Of a stretch of 64,000 bases of DNA, positions 12,001-22,918 are shown in pieces. A program made the position numbers and the translations under genes. Position 1 is the stretch's first letter, and each line of letters starts with the position of its first letter. Under the pieces are notes generated by a model. That model saw only the letters and a list, made by a program, of their open reading frames with translations, was not told the origin of the DNA and did not search any database. Origin of the DNA: Diploscapter coronatus. Its lineage: Eukaryota > Nematoda > Chromadorea > Rhabditida > Rhabditidae. The stretch covers positions 31,759,249-31,823,248 of the forward strand of contig OZ038423.1 of assembly GCA_964036155.1 (NCBI GenBank), read 5' to 3'.

Positions 12001-15000
12001 AACATTCTTTCATAATGGTTTAATACGCTTCATAAATCTATAATGAAGTTTCATATCGGAAAAGACTTGATTTCCATGATTGAAGACTCCACTGATTTCA
12101 AAATTCACTCGCCTCCAGCAATGCTCGAAAGTCGGTCTGAAGCTGGGGTAGTTCCAGGCAGTGAAGTTGCTCTTTGCCGATGTCGAGAAACCGGGAATGT
12201 AGACGAGTTGATTACCTCCCGTTCGGCAGAGTTTCCGAAGCGAACTGGAAATATTCGACATTGCAAACTTATGTTTCAAATTGAGAGTATAAAGAATAGA
12301 AAATGAACGACTCGATTCATTTCAATCACATATGTGAAAATTAATATTCAAGATGTTTTTTTAAACCATCACCCTTTTCCTAGGTTTCAAATATCGGATA
12401 TAAGAATTAAAGGGAGATCTAGATATTTAATTTTAATTTCCCGGTCAGAACTCCACTAATCTGTAAAAATTGCTAGAAATAAAGTTACAATAGGAATTTT
12501 CCCATCAATAAAACGATATAACTTAAAAATAACAAAAAAACCTAACTTTCTAAAAATTAGTACTATGGAAGGAGAACTTTGTATTCTTAGAAAATGCAAA
12601 AAAAATCGACTTACAGTTTAGGAATGACCCAGATGCTGGTTCGCTTCGTGCCATTCGAGACGAAGCGGAAGGGCTGGAGTAGGGGCCAGGGCAGGTCGAT
12701 GCCCACAATCGAGCCGGGTTGCTCATGACGCACCAGGTGCTTCAACTTGAACGGAAACGAGGTCGGAATGTCTGAAAAATTGAAATTTGAACCCATTTTT
12801 CTTGGAAAATGAAACAGCAAATAAAAAAGACGTTTGTTGATAAAACGTGCTAATTCGCAGTATAATTGATGAGCTTTTGAGGCCAATAGTTTAGACGAAA
12901 TGACATCAATTTAACAATTTGAAATTGAAAAGAAGTAATTTTTAAGCATTTTTTAAATTTACCTGTATCAATTTGAAATTCGTTGTGATTTTCCTCTTGT
13001 TTGACTTGTGATGATTCGACTTTCTGCTCGTTTTCGACCAGATTTCCCTCGACCACTTGTGATTCCGAGATGTCGGCCACTGCGTCTGATTTCTTACTGA
13101 AAATGCGAAACTTATTTCTATTGTTTCATTTAAAATTTTCAAAATCTCACCTGTTAACATGGTCTCCAACCCCGTTCTCGATGGTTTCCGCTTCCATTTT
13201 CACGTCTTCCTCACTTTTCTTCGATTCCTCTTTCAGCTGTTCCTTCCTCATTTTGTGCAACTTTTCCACCAACGAATTGATGTTGGATCGCTTTTCGAAA
13301 GCAACTTGTTGGCCCTGAAAAATCAATTCCTTTTTTCTACGGAAAACATTTCAGAAAGCCATGATAATTGTGTTGAAGAAAACAAGATAATTCGAATACG
13401 GTCATTAAAATAAATAGGAAAGAATAGAAATGGTACAGCAGATTTAGGCTCATTATTTTCACTCAAAATTACTGATTTTAAAAAATTCAATTTTTACCTT
13501 TGTTTTCTCCTCTTTTTCATTTTCCAGCTCCAAATTAGGAAATTCCGGCTGGGGTCCGAAGCGCTTGATGAAGTTGTTCGAAACGAACAGCCAGCCACCG
13601 AGGCCTCCTTTTCCGTTCAGACGGTACATTTCGTCCTGGAATATAAAATATAGGCTTCAGAAAATCATCAGTTTAAACAAATTTTGTTTATTTTGATTGG
13701 TATCATGCAAATTCCCACTCTGAAAGTCTAATTGTCAAAAAATAGCATAGGAAAGGTCTTTTGCTTCAATTTTTGCCGAAAAAAGGCTTTAGTAATACCA
13801 AAGAACAGTTCTACAAGGGTGAAAATTCAGTTCCTTTCTTAATTTTCCAACAGCAAAAAATCACCTTGATTCTCCAAAGAGTTTTTCTCAAAGGCGCCTT
13901 GGTGTACTTGATCCAAATCAGGTTCTCGTCGTCGTAGTCGCCCTTCGCCATCTCGTTTTCCTCCTGAAACGGAATTTTCAACCTATTTCTTCGAAAAATT
14001 AGGAGCAGACGGAACAGGCACACTTCTATTCTCTTTATTTTAATGATGAATTTTGAAACACAACTAAAAACTTTTTTGCCGAGGAAGAGATATCCGTGAG
14101 ATTAACTACTATGCTCTGCACCGTATACTCCATATTGTGCCCTTAGCGGATACGCGCCCCACCCCCCTCAGCAAGTCTTTTTCAAAGGCAACGAAGTGTA
14201 CCTTTTATCGATAATCCATTTTCTAAATTTCCGCCCAAAAAAGTCAACCAATAGAAAGTTCATGCCCTCGTTAAATAATCGCTGAAACATAGGAAAGCCA
14301 CCGACCTTTTTCTTTCTGAGAAATTCCTTGGTTTGGAGTTCGCGCTGCTCCTGGTTGGTTCTAGTGAGCCGAATGAGGCCAACGCTGTTCCACCACTGAA
14401 AATTCAAATTATTCCTAAAAATTTTTAAAAATATGATATTTTTAAACATAGCCTAATCGACGGAGGAATTCGAAATTATTCTTTCGCTACTCTCAAAATT
14501 GTCAGTTTGGCCAAGTAACTGTTTTATCTTTCTAAGTTTCTGCAAAAATAACTGATTCTCGAATGCTTACTTGATTGACGAAAAGAGTCCTTCGCATTCC
14601 GCAATCGACCCTCAGCAGCATGTCACGCAGCGACTCCACCGATTCGACTGAGTTCAGTTCCTGAAAAATTTTAAATTTCATGTTTCTGATTTCGAACCAA
14701 CCTATTCAAGCGTGTCATTAATTGCTTTAATTTATGTCTAATTTGAAACCTATTCCAAAAATAGATGATTTCATTTTTCAGACATAAAATTTGTTATCAC
14801 GTTCACAAAAATAAGCAAGATTTTTAATCGAGAAATTTCTAAAGACAACATTTAAGAAAACCTTACCGTTTTAAAAGCCTCGTCTTGCGGCGCCCAGTTT
14901 CTGTGCATCAGCTCGAGAGGGATCTTTCTGAGCAGCCTTCCGATAGTCCACTGAATCGACTTTGCCTGCAGACGCGAATTGCCGTACAAGTCACGATTCT

Positions 15001-18000
15001 TCGCTGTTGACCACTGGAAATTCGAGATTTTTAGATGTTTCAGGTAAAATCTTGAAAATGTTAGACAAGTTTTACTTGCATAGAGGTAAGGAAGAATTGT
15101 CTTCGAAATAGCCCAAATGTGTTTCAAAAATTTTATAATTATCTACTAATGCTCTTTGAACGATTAACACATTTTCAAATTAAATTAATTAGAACAAAAT
15201 CGTCTTTCCCTTCGACATGTTCAATATTCGTTTCAAAGTCCTTTAAATTCCTTTCAAGTTGTTTCGATAATTTTGAACTCGATAAAACTTAGGAATTCTA
15301 AAATTTCAAATGAGGCTCACAAAATTCATAAAATATCAAATTTCAGCACCAATAATCAAATGAGTTGCCATTGAAAATGAAAAACTTACCCCAAACACTC
15401 CCACTATTCTACATAAGTTTCACAAAAATGATCAAAATTCCAAGTTTTCAGATGCTTACCTCGAAGACCCCGTCGCCCTCCTCCATGATGGAGAACCGCG
15501 TGCTCATGTACTTTCTCTTGTCCAGGGCTTTTTTCTTCACGTTTGGATGCTCGCCCAACTCGTGTGTCGTGAAGTGATTGCGGTAGGCCCTGCAAGTTTT
15601 CTTATCTTCGGATTTTCTGTTTTCTAAAACCTGATAAATTTGAGTTTTTTAATTAGAAATACAATCTGGAGTAGTTTTAAAATCGTCAAACATTCATTCA
15701 GTAAATTTCAATCTTCCTTGATTATCAATTCATTATGTGAACTACTTGAGTAGGTGGAGTAGAAAGAAATTTTCAACAAGTATCAATAAAGCCAGGAATC
15801 TCACATGTACGAGTGGTCTTCGATAGAGGAACCGATTCTGAACATGCCTTTGCCAACCAACGGATTCTGTCCCATTTCCGCCAGACTCAAGAGGGCTGAT
15901 TCTAAAATTAACAAAGAATAAATACGTTTAAAAATTTCAAGTTATAATCCATTCAAAATGACTCTTGATATATCCAAATTAGCATTCGTGAAGTTATGTG
16001 TGAAAAGCCATTTAAATAAAATTAATAGAGTTATCGATTTTCAAAAGAATTTTAAAAATTACCATTGAGCGTAGAGCTCCAAAACGTGTTAACGAGTTGG
16101 CCGTCCTGGAACCCCAGCATGTAGAGGACGTTCTCCTCCAACATCGACATAGCCGAGGGTGATTCCTGAATTTTGACTTCTAGCAAAAAATCTAAGAATA
16201 TATTGTATGTTTCATTAGATTTTAAAAATGTTATGGCAATTGCAAAGCGATTTCGACCGAGTTCTGGATATTATTTAGGAAATTAAAAATGTCACTGCTG
16301 CGAGTACTTTTCTCCCACAAGTGCGTACTTTTATCCCAAACACTTTTTCACTCCTTTTTCTTCCATGTTATTTAACACTTCTCTCGCTTTGGGACAAAGT
16401 ACTCGTAGCCAAAAATGTTAGATTGCCAAACCTTATCAGCACGAGCGCGCAACTTCACCAGGATGTTGGCCATCGTTTGGGCTGAAATTTGTCAATTTTC
16501 AAAAATCCTAAATTTCAGCTTTTTCCGGTACTTCGACAAAACTCAAAAACAATCAAGATTACAAAGAAAGAGATCGAGAGTTAAAGATATCGAGTTTGTC
16601 AGCACTTTCTAGGCTTTTTCTCCAAAATAATTAATCTCGAAAAAACTAAAATAAATATGCTACCACAATCCCTGAGCAGATATGCCTCCCTGGGCGGAGC
16701 GATGGACCTCTGAGAAGGTGCCTGACTCAGATACAACTGCTTCATGTGTTCCTTTCGGTCCGCTGTCAGCTCGAAGGTGACGGCCATCTGAAATATCCAA
16801 TTCTTGGATTATGTCACGTTTCTATTATTGAAGATAAAGATTACTTGTTTTTTTTCAAAATAAAGTAAATCTGCAAATTTAAGACATCGATTAAATATTA
16901 CACCATTCTGGGTTTTGAAAATCACGGCTATTTGTTTTGTTTGAAACCTATACATAAGTTTGAAAGTTCAAAGATAAACGAGAGCAAGTGCAGGATTGAT
17001 TAGTCATAATATTCCTAGTGAATATCTTGAAACTTATCTCATTTTCTCTGAATGAAAAACGATCCCACCTGTTCCATAATAGAGCTGATTTTGCTGAGGA
17101 AGAAAATGCAGAGATCGTATTCGTAGTACGCCGGATCCATGCGGCAAATCAGCTCGTAGAACTGGGGCGCAGTCGAATAATAATGCACTGAGGAAGGCTC
17201 TTCCTCGTCTTCTTGGCTGAAATTGAAAAAAACATCTTTGATTTTTGAAATAAATTTCAACAATTATGTAAATAGAAATACAATTTTCTCGTGGTCAATT
17301 ATGGAAGATAGACAAATGAAATTTAAAGAAAAAACTTTCAAAATGAAGTCTCATAGTTATTATAAGAAATTTAGCTATTTTTAAGGAAAATTTCTTGGTA
17401 TTATCTCATTGTACCGAGCATCATCTTCTTTTCAAAATTAGCGTATTTCAAATGAGTTCTGAAACCTACACGAAAATCCTCCTGACCACGAACCAGTAGA
17501 TTCTGCCATGTCTGTCCCTGCCAATCGGCTCCATTCTCAGCGGCTGGTGGGAGATTTCCTGGCCTGGTGGCAGGTGACGAGGGTCCATCGCACCGGGAGT
17601 CTGAAAATGAAAAATTTCAAGATCTTTTTTAATTTCACTAGGTCGATATTCTAAGCTTAGATATTTTCAACTTTTTGAACTGTAAACACTAAAACGGACC
17701 AATTGATACTACTTCGAACACCGATTCTTTATCGATTTTTGAAACGCATCAGAACCGTTTCCGTTTCAAAGAAGTAATATTAATATTTTATATATGGTAG
17801 ACATCAAATATATCTTGATTTATCAAATTTACGACAACCTAGAAACCTGACATATTCAAGTCACACAATGTGCAAATTCATTCTCTACCATTATTGTTCA
17901 ATAATTGCTTTTATCAAATTTGTGCTAATTTTGAAACCTACCATATTGACTTGGCAGAGGTCGCAAATGATCAGATTCTCGTCTGGCTTTTGGACTAATT

Positions 18001-21000
18001 TGCTGCAGGTCGGATGGACGCAGACCTCGCACATGTCGCACGACGACATCCCTCCGCTCTTCGTACAGATTCGACATGCTTCGTCTTTCTGAAAACGAAA
18101 ATTATTCAATTTGTACATGTTTGAAATATGTTTCAAGCTTTCTCTAATAATGCTAATTTTTTGAGAGAGCAATACATTTCATAATCGTACAAAATTCAAT
18201 TAAAAAGTTAAAAATACCGAAAACATGTTTCGAGTGAGTTATTTTCGAAGTATTAGTTCTCAATAATGATAAGATGGAGATAGGAATATTAAAAATAAAA
18301 ACTGAAATTTAGTAAGTAACGGCAACTATTATTTGGCGGAGTAATTTTGTCAAATGACGAAGTATTTTTCTTGAAAACGTGGAGACACTACCATTTGGCA
18401 AAAAATCATTTTAAACAGTGAAATTTTCTAACCGCGGGCCGTCCATTCCTTTCGACCAGCCTTTTGTACTCATTCGTCTCAAGGAATCTGTAGGCCAGCC
18501 AGAGCAACACAACCAATCGTTGTTCCAAGTCAACGAATGGATAATTTGGAGTGCTGAAAGTCAAATTTTCTTCAGACTCGCAACGTTTTCGAACCACACG
18601 AAACGAGAGAAGGCATGCTTTTTCTCTCGATAAGGCATATCATCTCGTTTCATGCAGTTCGAAAACGTGATTCTCTTGTTTTTGGAAAGAAAAACATTCT
18701 AATAACATCAGAGTTCATGCAAAGCACGAACTATAGCCGACTTTTCACAGATGATAAAGTCAAACTACAAAGTCCAGGATTAAAGAACAAACATACAAAC
18801 CACAGAAAGCGAAAATTTATGGATAAAAATAAATTTTTACCCAACAGCAGCCAAAACCTGAGAGTCAATCGATTGATCCGCCTCGATGTACATCCGAAGC
18901 ACCTGGAATATTTTGCCCTTTATTTTTAACTATTTTTTAAGAAAAAATATGCTTCAAAAATTCCTATAGCAATGGTAAAATGCAGAAATATCAATAAATT
19001 TCAGTTTCTTTTTTCAATAGACAAAAACAGAAAGTAAAATATACAGAATTGAAAAAACCTTATTTCATTTCTACATTGTTTATTTATTTTTCTAATTTTC
19101 AAAATTCCCCACCTCCGCATAGGTCATAGACTCGATCGAGTTGACGATGATGTTGTATGCGCAGTTCGTGTCCATCACGGAATAGTGCACCTGCAAATTA
19201 GGATACCGTAGCCAGAATCTTTATTTTGGATTGGGTTAGATGGAGTAGTAAAACTTAGAGAAATTGCATAGCTGATCAAATTTCTAAAACCTAATTCAAT
19301 CTTTGGTTTACTTTTATTTTTTTGCTGATAAAATGGTCTTGTTCACTAGAAACGCGATTACTTGCTTAAAGTTTACTAATTTTCAAACATTTTTTGAAAG
19401 CTACATAAAACTTGAGAAAATAAAAAAAGCATACCTGTTCCTCATCGTCATTTTTGAGAAGTGCCTTGAAGAGGCAGATGTGGACCTCAGCGAGAATTCG
19501 TGAGTTTTCAGGCGATGTCAACGCCGCGCAGAAATCCTCGAAGATGAACGGCGTCAGCTTCAGCGTCTGGTAGTAACTTCGGAGAATTTCGTACAGCTGA
19601 AATTCGATTTTTGACAAACAATGAAAATCGGATAATGTTTCAAACTCGAGATATATTCAATTCAACACCGGAATTCTTAGTAACTTAAATAGCCAAAATT
19701 TATAAATTTAACTTAAAACTCGAAAATAGGCAGTTAGATTTTCATGGTTCTTGAATAGAATAGTTAGTAGAGAAAACTCCCTCAGCTTTTCAAGAGATCA
19801 AATTTTCATATTCCTTCAAAATTCAGAATTCTCTAAACTCGATAACATAAAAATTTGCAAATTATCATAATTTAATTTATTGAGAGTGCGGATTTTTACG
19901 ACACTTTTCTTATTTCTTCCGAAAATTCCGAATTTCTCCCACCTCGACGACATCAAGAATGTGCTCGGCAGGCAGAGGGATGTCCTGGCTGGAGGGAGGC
20001 AGCTCGAGTTCGGGAATCGCCTCAGGGTTCAGGTCGATCCACGGACACACTAGGTCCTGAAAATGATCTATTTTGAAAAATTTTCAGATTTTATGCTTCA
20101 AAAATGGGTAAGACTTTAGTATTCGGGAGGTAAAAAAACTTATTAAAAAATACTTATTTTAGTGTAATCGACTGTGCTGAGCACGAATATGATATTCATT
20201 TTTGTCGGAAATGTATTCTAGAGCTTCTAGAGCACCTGCAAAAGCTGAAATCCCCTATATAAGAAATTGACTAGTGGGCATAGTAAGCGTGTTTTATATG
20301 CATATAGGGGTAATCGAAGGCGTAGAATTCAAATACGATGCTTATTTACATCCCAGAACATTCTAGAACAAGTTACGAGACTTTATTTAATAAAAAAAGT
20401 TTTCTTATATAACGGATATATTATAGCGTATAGAATTGCATTGAATAATGCATGTTTATAGGGGTAATCGAGGGCGTAGAATTCGAATATGGGGACCAGA
20501 AGTACAGGTGAGATAGGCATAGGCTTTATCCATTTCACAAATAGGCATAGGATAATGCAAAATTACATCAATACGAAAGAGGGTAGGAAAAATTTCGGTA
20601 TCGAGTTTCGAATCAACGAAAGAGGCTAGGCAGAAGTAGGCAAAATTTTGGTACCAGGTCCCGAATCAACGAACGAGGGTAGGCAGACCGGTACTCGGCC
20701 CCTTTCAATGGGTTTTTTTTTTTAAATTTAGTTCTATGTTCCTAGGACTGATTATCACTAAAAAATAAACTTCATATTTGAATTCTACGCCTTCGATTAC
20801 CCCTATATGCATATAAAACACGCTTACTATGCCCACTAGTCAATTTCTTATATAGGGGATTTCAGCTTTTGCAGGTGCTCTAGAAGCTCTAGAATACATT
20901 TCCGACAAAAATGAATATCATATTCGTGCTCAGCACAGTCGATTACACTAAAATAAGTATTTTTTAATAAGTTTTTTTACCTCCCGAATACTAAAGTCCA

Positions 21001-21909
21001 GCCCAAAAATGCTATAATACACATTCGAGAAATTATAGTTAACGGCTTCAGCTTCTCGATAGCTCCCTCTATAGTAAATAAACAGATTTCCTGGCTATAG
21101 AAAGAATTTAAGAATAGGTTTCAAAGATTTTTTATAATAGTTTTCGAGCTAATATAAGTTTTTCGCTTTCAAAATAAATAAACTCACAGCATTAGTGTCA
21201 GGCTGCACGACTGTCGTCTCGTCGAAGACCAGCTCCTCTTCATCCTCGACCTCGACCTCTTCTTCTTGATGGAGCGACGCTGAAAGTATCAAAATAGCTT
21301 CCATTTTTCTAAAAATTTATTTCCCCAAAAATAAAAAGGTTCTATGAAAGTAAGACCGTTAAAATTCGTATTAAAAAAATACGAATATTTCTAACAATAA
21401 AGACTTACTCAAACTAGACGCATCGGACTCGTATAGGTCGTCGAGTTCCGCATCCGAATCGTACTCGTCACCATTATAGTCTTTTCCATCATACGTCTTG
21501 TACGAGACCTTCTTTTTGCCAGTGCTACTAGAATATTGCCTTTTAAATTTGAACTAACAATTAAATTAAAACAAAATTAAGTATGTTTTAGAGGATTCGT
21601 AAAAGAAAACAAATCTCTACTGGAGCAGTGCTAGAGCTGCCTGAGGTAATATAGAAATTTTCCATGTTCAAAATTACCAAAGAGTCGAATCGTTTTTACT
21701 CACAGAATTAGAAAAAAAAATGTTTGCTTTCCCTCAAAAAAGAATCTTATTTTATCTAGGAAAGAAATTTTTAAAAAATACCTATTCTTAGGCGTAGGGG
21801 CGGACTTTTTCTTGGACTTAGGCTGAGTGGGCGCCTTTTTGGCCTGCTTTCGTGGCGTCTCGTCGACGTACTCGTCGTAGAATTTACGCTTCGTGCGAAC
21901 TCGGGGCAT
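1..21909 (-). CDS. nurf-1: NURF chromatin-remodelling subunit (BPTF/NURF301 family), 3' end beyond window
   Basis: This is the large subunit of the ISWI-containing NURF nucleosome remodelling complex, a nuclear protein that positions the complex on chromatin. I traced 51 frame-consistent exons covering about 1,930 residues; they are listed in the block entries below. Visible landmarks are a basic N-terminus, an acidic stretch, a DDT domain (about residues 135-230), a PHD finger (about 293-341), conserved BPTF-type segments, a Gln-rich middle (about 1,180-1,450), an AT-hook-like KRRGRPPKGKR, and the first half of a second PHD finger (CVCNKPYDSTK) where the gene leaves the window. The second PHD region is cut here, and the bromodomain expected after it lies outside. 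The start was chosen because ATG at 21,909 directly follows an acceptor (ACTCAG). The identity is secure. Isoform structure is inferred, not shown. Confidence 0.95.
294..383. mobile_element. Inverted-repeat element, family B copy 1
   Basis: The ends GGCTGCGAGCAATTTTGTCT and GGGACAAGAGTATTGACAGC pair imperfectly. It lies in nurf-1 intron 50 and is the most diverged of three copies. Confidence 0.55.
701..833. mobile_element. Inverted-repeat element, family A copy 1
   Basis: The ends pair as AAACGTTGGGACGCGTTTT with AAAGCGTCT near 833, and both inner ends contain CACCGC/GCGGTG. The interior is about 80% alike to the copy at 61707-61844. It lies in nurf-1 intron 49. Confidence 0.75.
1615..1743. 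mobile_element. Inverted-repeat element, family F-like copy 3
   Basis: The ends are ATTTTCATACCCGCGGG and GCGCGGGTTTGAAAAT, with a GATAGCGCGTCTTATCGAG interior like copy 1. It lies in nurf-1 intron 46. Confidence 0.7.
2005..2130. mobile_element. Inverted-repeat element, family E-like copy 4
   Basis: The left end has GACTCGCAGAGAAAATAGTG and the right end CTTTTTCTGCGGGTCGAGTT, with the shared GAGAGATAAAGAAGACATGG-like centre. It lies in nurf-1 intron 46, just past the exon 46 donor. Confidence 0.65.
2592..2713. mobile_element. Inverted-repeat element, family E-like copy 5
   Basis: The ends are TGCAATCCAC / GTGGATTGCA, with an interior like family E (CACATCGAGAGGGAAAGAG, CACTATTTTCTTCTGCG). 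It lies in nurf-1 intron 44. The termini differ from copies 1-3, so this may be a sister family. Confidence 0.65.
4010..4045. repeat. Truncated family F end
   Basis: CGAACCGAGGTTAATCGCAT followed by GAAACGAGATAGTG matches one end of family F copy 1; no partner arm is present. It lies in nurf-1 intron 40. Confidence 0.6.
5704..5834. mobile_element. Inverted-repeat element, family F copy 1
   Basis: The ends TGCAACGTTTTGAACTGCG and GCGCGGTTCAAAAATGTTGC are near-perfect complements. Inner GAAACGAGATAGT / ACTATCTCGCTTT extends the stem. It lies in nurf-1 intron 37. Confidence 0.85.
7459..7464 (-). terminator. Possible internal polyadenylation signal in nurf-1
   Basis: A minus-strand AATAAA about 110 bases past the candidate alternative terminal exon at 7573-7631. 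Confidence 0.3.
7573..7631 (-). CDS. Candidate alternative terminal exon of a short nurf-1 isoform
   Basis: On the minus strand a good acceptor (ATATTTCAG) is followed by sequence that, joined to exon 36 in its phase 1, reads GLSNSVHRLFWNLQDCDLF and then a TGA stop. A minus-strand AATAAA lies about 110 bases further on, at 7459-7464. This would end an N-terminal isoform carrying DDT, the first PHD finger and the Gln-rich region. The segment is too short for similarity to help and could be chance. Confidence 0.3.
8412..8490. mobile_element. Repeat family L copy 1
   Basis: It shares GCGAAATCATAGTTATGAT, CATCAGACGAAAAGAAACTA and CTTAGGGGACACCTTC with the reverse complement of 23755-23838. It lies in nurf-1 intron 35. 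Confidence 0.7.
10151..10241. mobile_element. Inverted-repeat element M
   Basis: GGCTCCGGGTCGACTCCCCA pairs with GGGGGAGTCGGCCCGGAGCC, about 20 bases with one or two mismatches, unusually GC-rich for this region. It lies in nurf-1 intron 30. Confidence 0.8.
12381..12391 (+). promoter_or_regulatory. TAGGTTTCAAA motif (representative plus-strand copy)
   Basis: This is one of 12 exact copies. Others on plus: 21115, 33102, 47372. On minus (as TTTGAAACCTA): 78, 1191, 4048, 14742, 16940, 17930, 42355, 54982. The GTTTCA core resembles the upstream motif of nematode 21U-RNA genes. Function is inferred only. Confidence 0.4.
16297..16410. mobile_element. Inverted-repeat element, family B copy 2
   Basis: The ends are GCTGCGAGTACTTTTCTCCC and GGGACAAAGTACTCGTAGCC. 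It lies in nurf-1 intron 13. Confidence 0.75.
17069..18088 (-). other. nurf-1: nurf-1 exons 9-11: first PHD finger and following conserved block
   Basis: Exons 17942-18088, 17470-17600 and 17069-17216. Exon 9 encodes a PHD zinc finger almost entirely by itself: CRIC, then CDMCEVCVHPTC and finally CDLC, giving the expected Cys4-His-Cys3 ligands (about residues 297-337). In BPTF relatives this N-terminal PHD follows DDT. Exons 10-11 encode the conserved stretch GRDRHGRIYWFVVRRIF and a Tyr-rich segment seen after this PHD in BPTF. The exon 10 donor had to be placed at 17,469/17,470 (GTAGGTTT) to hold frame into exon 11. Confidence 0.93.
18580..18669. mobile_element. Inverted-repeat element, family F copy 2
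   Basis: The ends are GCAACGTTTTCGAACCACAC and GCAGTTCGAAAACGT, with inner GAAACGAGAG / CTCGTTTC. It lies in nurf-1 intron 7. Confidence 0.8.
20113..20998. mobile_element. 886 bp foldback element with ~223 bp terminal inverted repeats
   Basis: The left arm 20113-20335 and right arm 20775-20998 are near-perfect reverse complements, beginning GACTTTAGTATTCGGGAGG at each end. The 440 bp middle contains a third, direct partial copy of the inner arm (about 20459-20495) and imperfect tandem units around 20570-20690. It encodes no transposase, so it is a non-autonomous element. It lies in nurf-1 intron 3. The near-identity of the arms suggests recent insertion or arm-to-arm gene conversion. Confidence 0.9.
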
Positions 21910-22918
21910 CTGAGTTTCGAATTTTTTTTTTCAAAGTCCTGCAAAATCCCCCCGAAAATTCGAAAATAATTGAGAAAATCCAGATCGAAATGGCTCTTGA
22001 CGCAGCTTTTAAATAAAACATGAAATTCTCAATAAATCCACCAATTTCGACACACTCCTTAACAGTTTGATAAGGAGCGATAAAAAAGATGAAAATGTCC
22101 ACTGTCCACTTAAAGAAAAGTCCTAATCGGGATAAACTCAACTTTTTCCCGAATTATCGATTGCGAAATCGAAATTCGAGAAAGACACGAAAAATGACGA
22201 TAAAAATTGAGAATTTCGTGAAATCGGGACTACCGTAACGCGGAGAAAGAATACTGTAGGAAAAAAATCGACGAAAAAATCGAGTGCGCCAAACGAATGA
22301 CGAAAACGCGACGGTGTGGTTAGAGGGGTGTGGGGGGGAAACGAGGAGACGCGTTGCGCTCTGGTCTCGCCACGAAATCGCCAAAACGATAATTACCGGA
22401 GTTAATTGGCCAATTAAACTAATTAATACTGATTAAATAATTAAGAAAAGAAAAATAATCGCCGAAAAAACACCGATTATCGAGTGAGCAGAATTTTAGA
22501 AAACGAAAATCAACGAATTTTAGGCCCCCCTTTGAAATGGAGGGATTGAAAGGGTTCTGGGTGGACTTAATTGGTCCGGATAACTGGCCAATTACCTAGT
22601 CCTAGTGTGTCAATGAGAAAATGAACATTTTTAAAGGAGAAATTTGAAAAATTCAAAAGTCTGCGAGTTTGCGAATAGATGTCGGACGCGAAGATGCACA
22701 CATCGATTTAGACTACCGCGAAAACCGATCGTTCGAATCTTTTCTCGGGATTTTCTCGACTTTTGCCTGTTCGAGGACATGTTTCTTTGTTTAAATTAGC
22801 ATATTGCTCAGACGCATGTTGGAGCTCATTTTTTGTGAAAATTTGAAAATTTTTGTCTAGAAAAGCGTTTTTTTTATTTATTTTGGAAAATCGTCCGACT
22901 TTCAGGTAAAAGTTCAAA
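21910..22918. promoter_or_regulatory. Divergent promoter region between nurf-1 and the small coiled-coil gene
   Basis: About 1.0 kb separates the two divergent start codons. Both starts lie just downstream of acceptor-like sites: ACTCAG directly before the nurf-1 ATG, and ACTTTCAG 14 bases before the plus-strand ATG at 22,919. This suggests spliced leaders or noncoding first exons. No TATA box or known factor site could be identified with confidence. Confidence 0.5.

Larger units (their letters stand above)
10965..16787 (-). other. nurf-1: nurf-1 exons 12-28: conserved BPTF body, two GC-AG introns
   Basis: Exons: 16664-16787, 16432-16481, 16063-16165, 15805-15901, 15460-15589, 14867-15013, 14571-14660, 14306-14395, 13865-13963, 13498-13635, 13151-13314, 12963-13096, 12615-12771, 12113-12244, 11668-11767, 11263-11360, 10965-11022. 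They encode the long conserved region between the first PHD and the Gln-rich part, including ALQLKILWYSIRW and YKLRIEVFPLEDD, which match BPTF well. Exons 22-23 are charged and poorly conserved. To keep the family reading frame, the exon 25 donor must be AG|GCGAGT and the exon 27 donor AG|GCATAG; no GT alternative restores the frame. Confidence 0.88.
18433..21909 (-). other. nurf-1: nurf-1 exons 1-8: basic/acidic N-terminus and DDT domain
   Basis: Exons in transcript order: 21782-21909, 21409-21527, 21188-21279, 19943-20056, 19435-19596, 19113-19190, 18841-18902, 18433-18553. Exon 1 is Lys/Arg-rich and likely to bind DNA or act as a nuclear signal. Exons 2-3 are Asp/Glu-rich. Exons 4-6 carry the DDT domain, with the block LYEILRSYYQTLKLTPFIFE followed by DFCAAL, diagnostic of BPTF and related remodeller subunits, where it contacts the ISWI ATPase partner. 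Exons 7-8 continue the conserved helical region that follows DDT in BPTF. Intron 3 (20057-21187) holds a large inverted-repeat element annotated separately. Confidence 0.93.
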
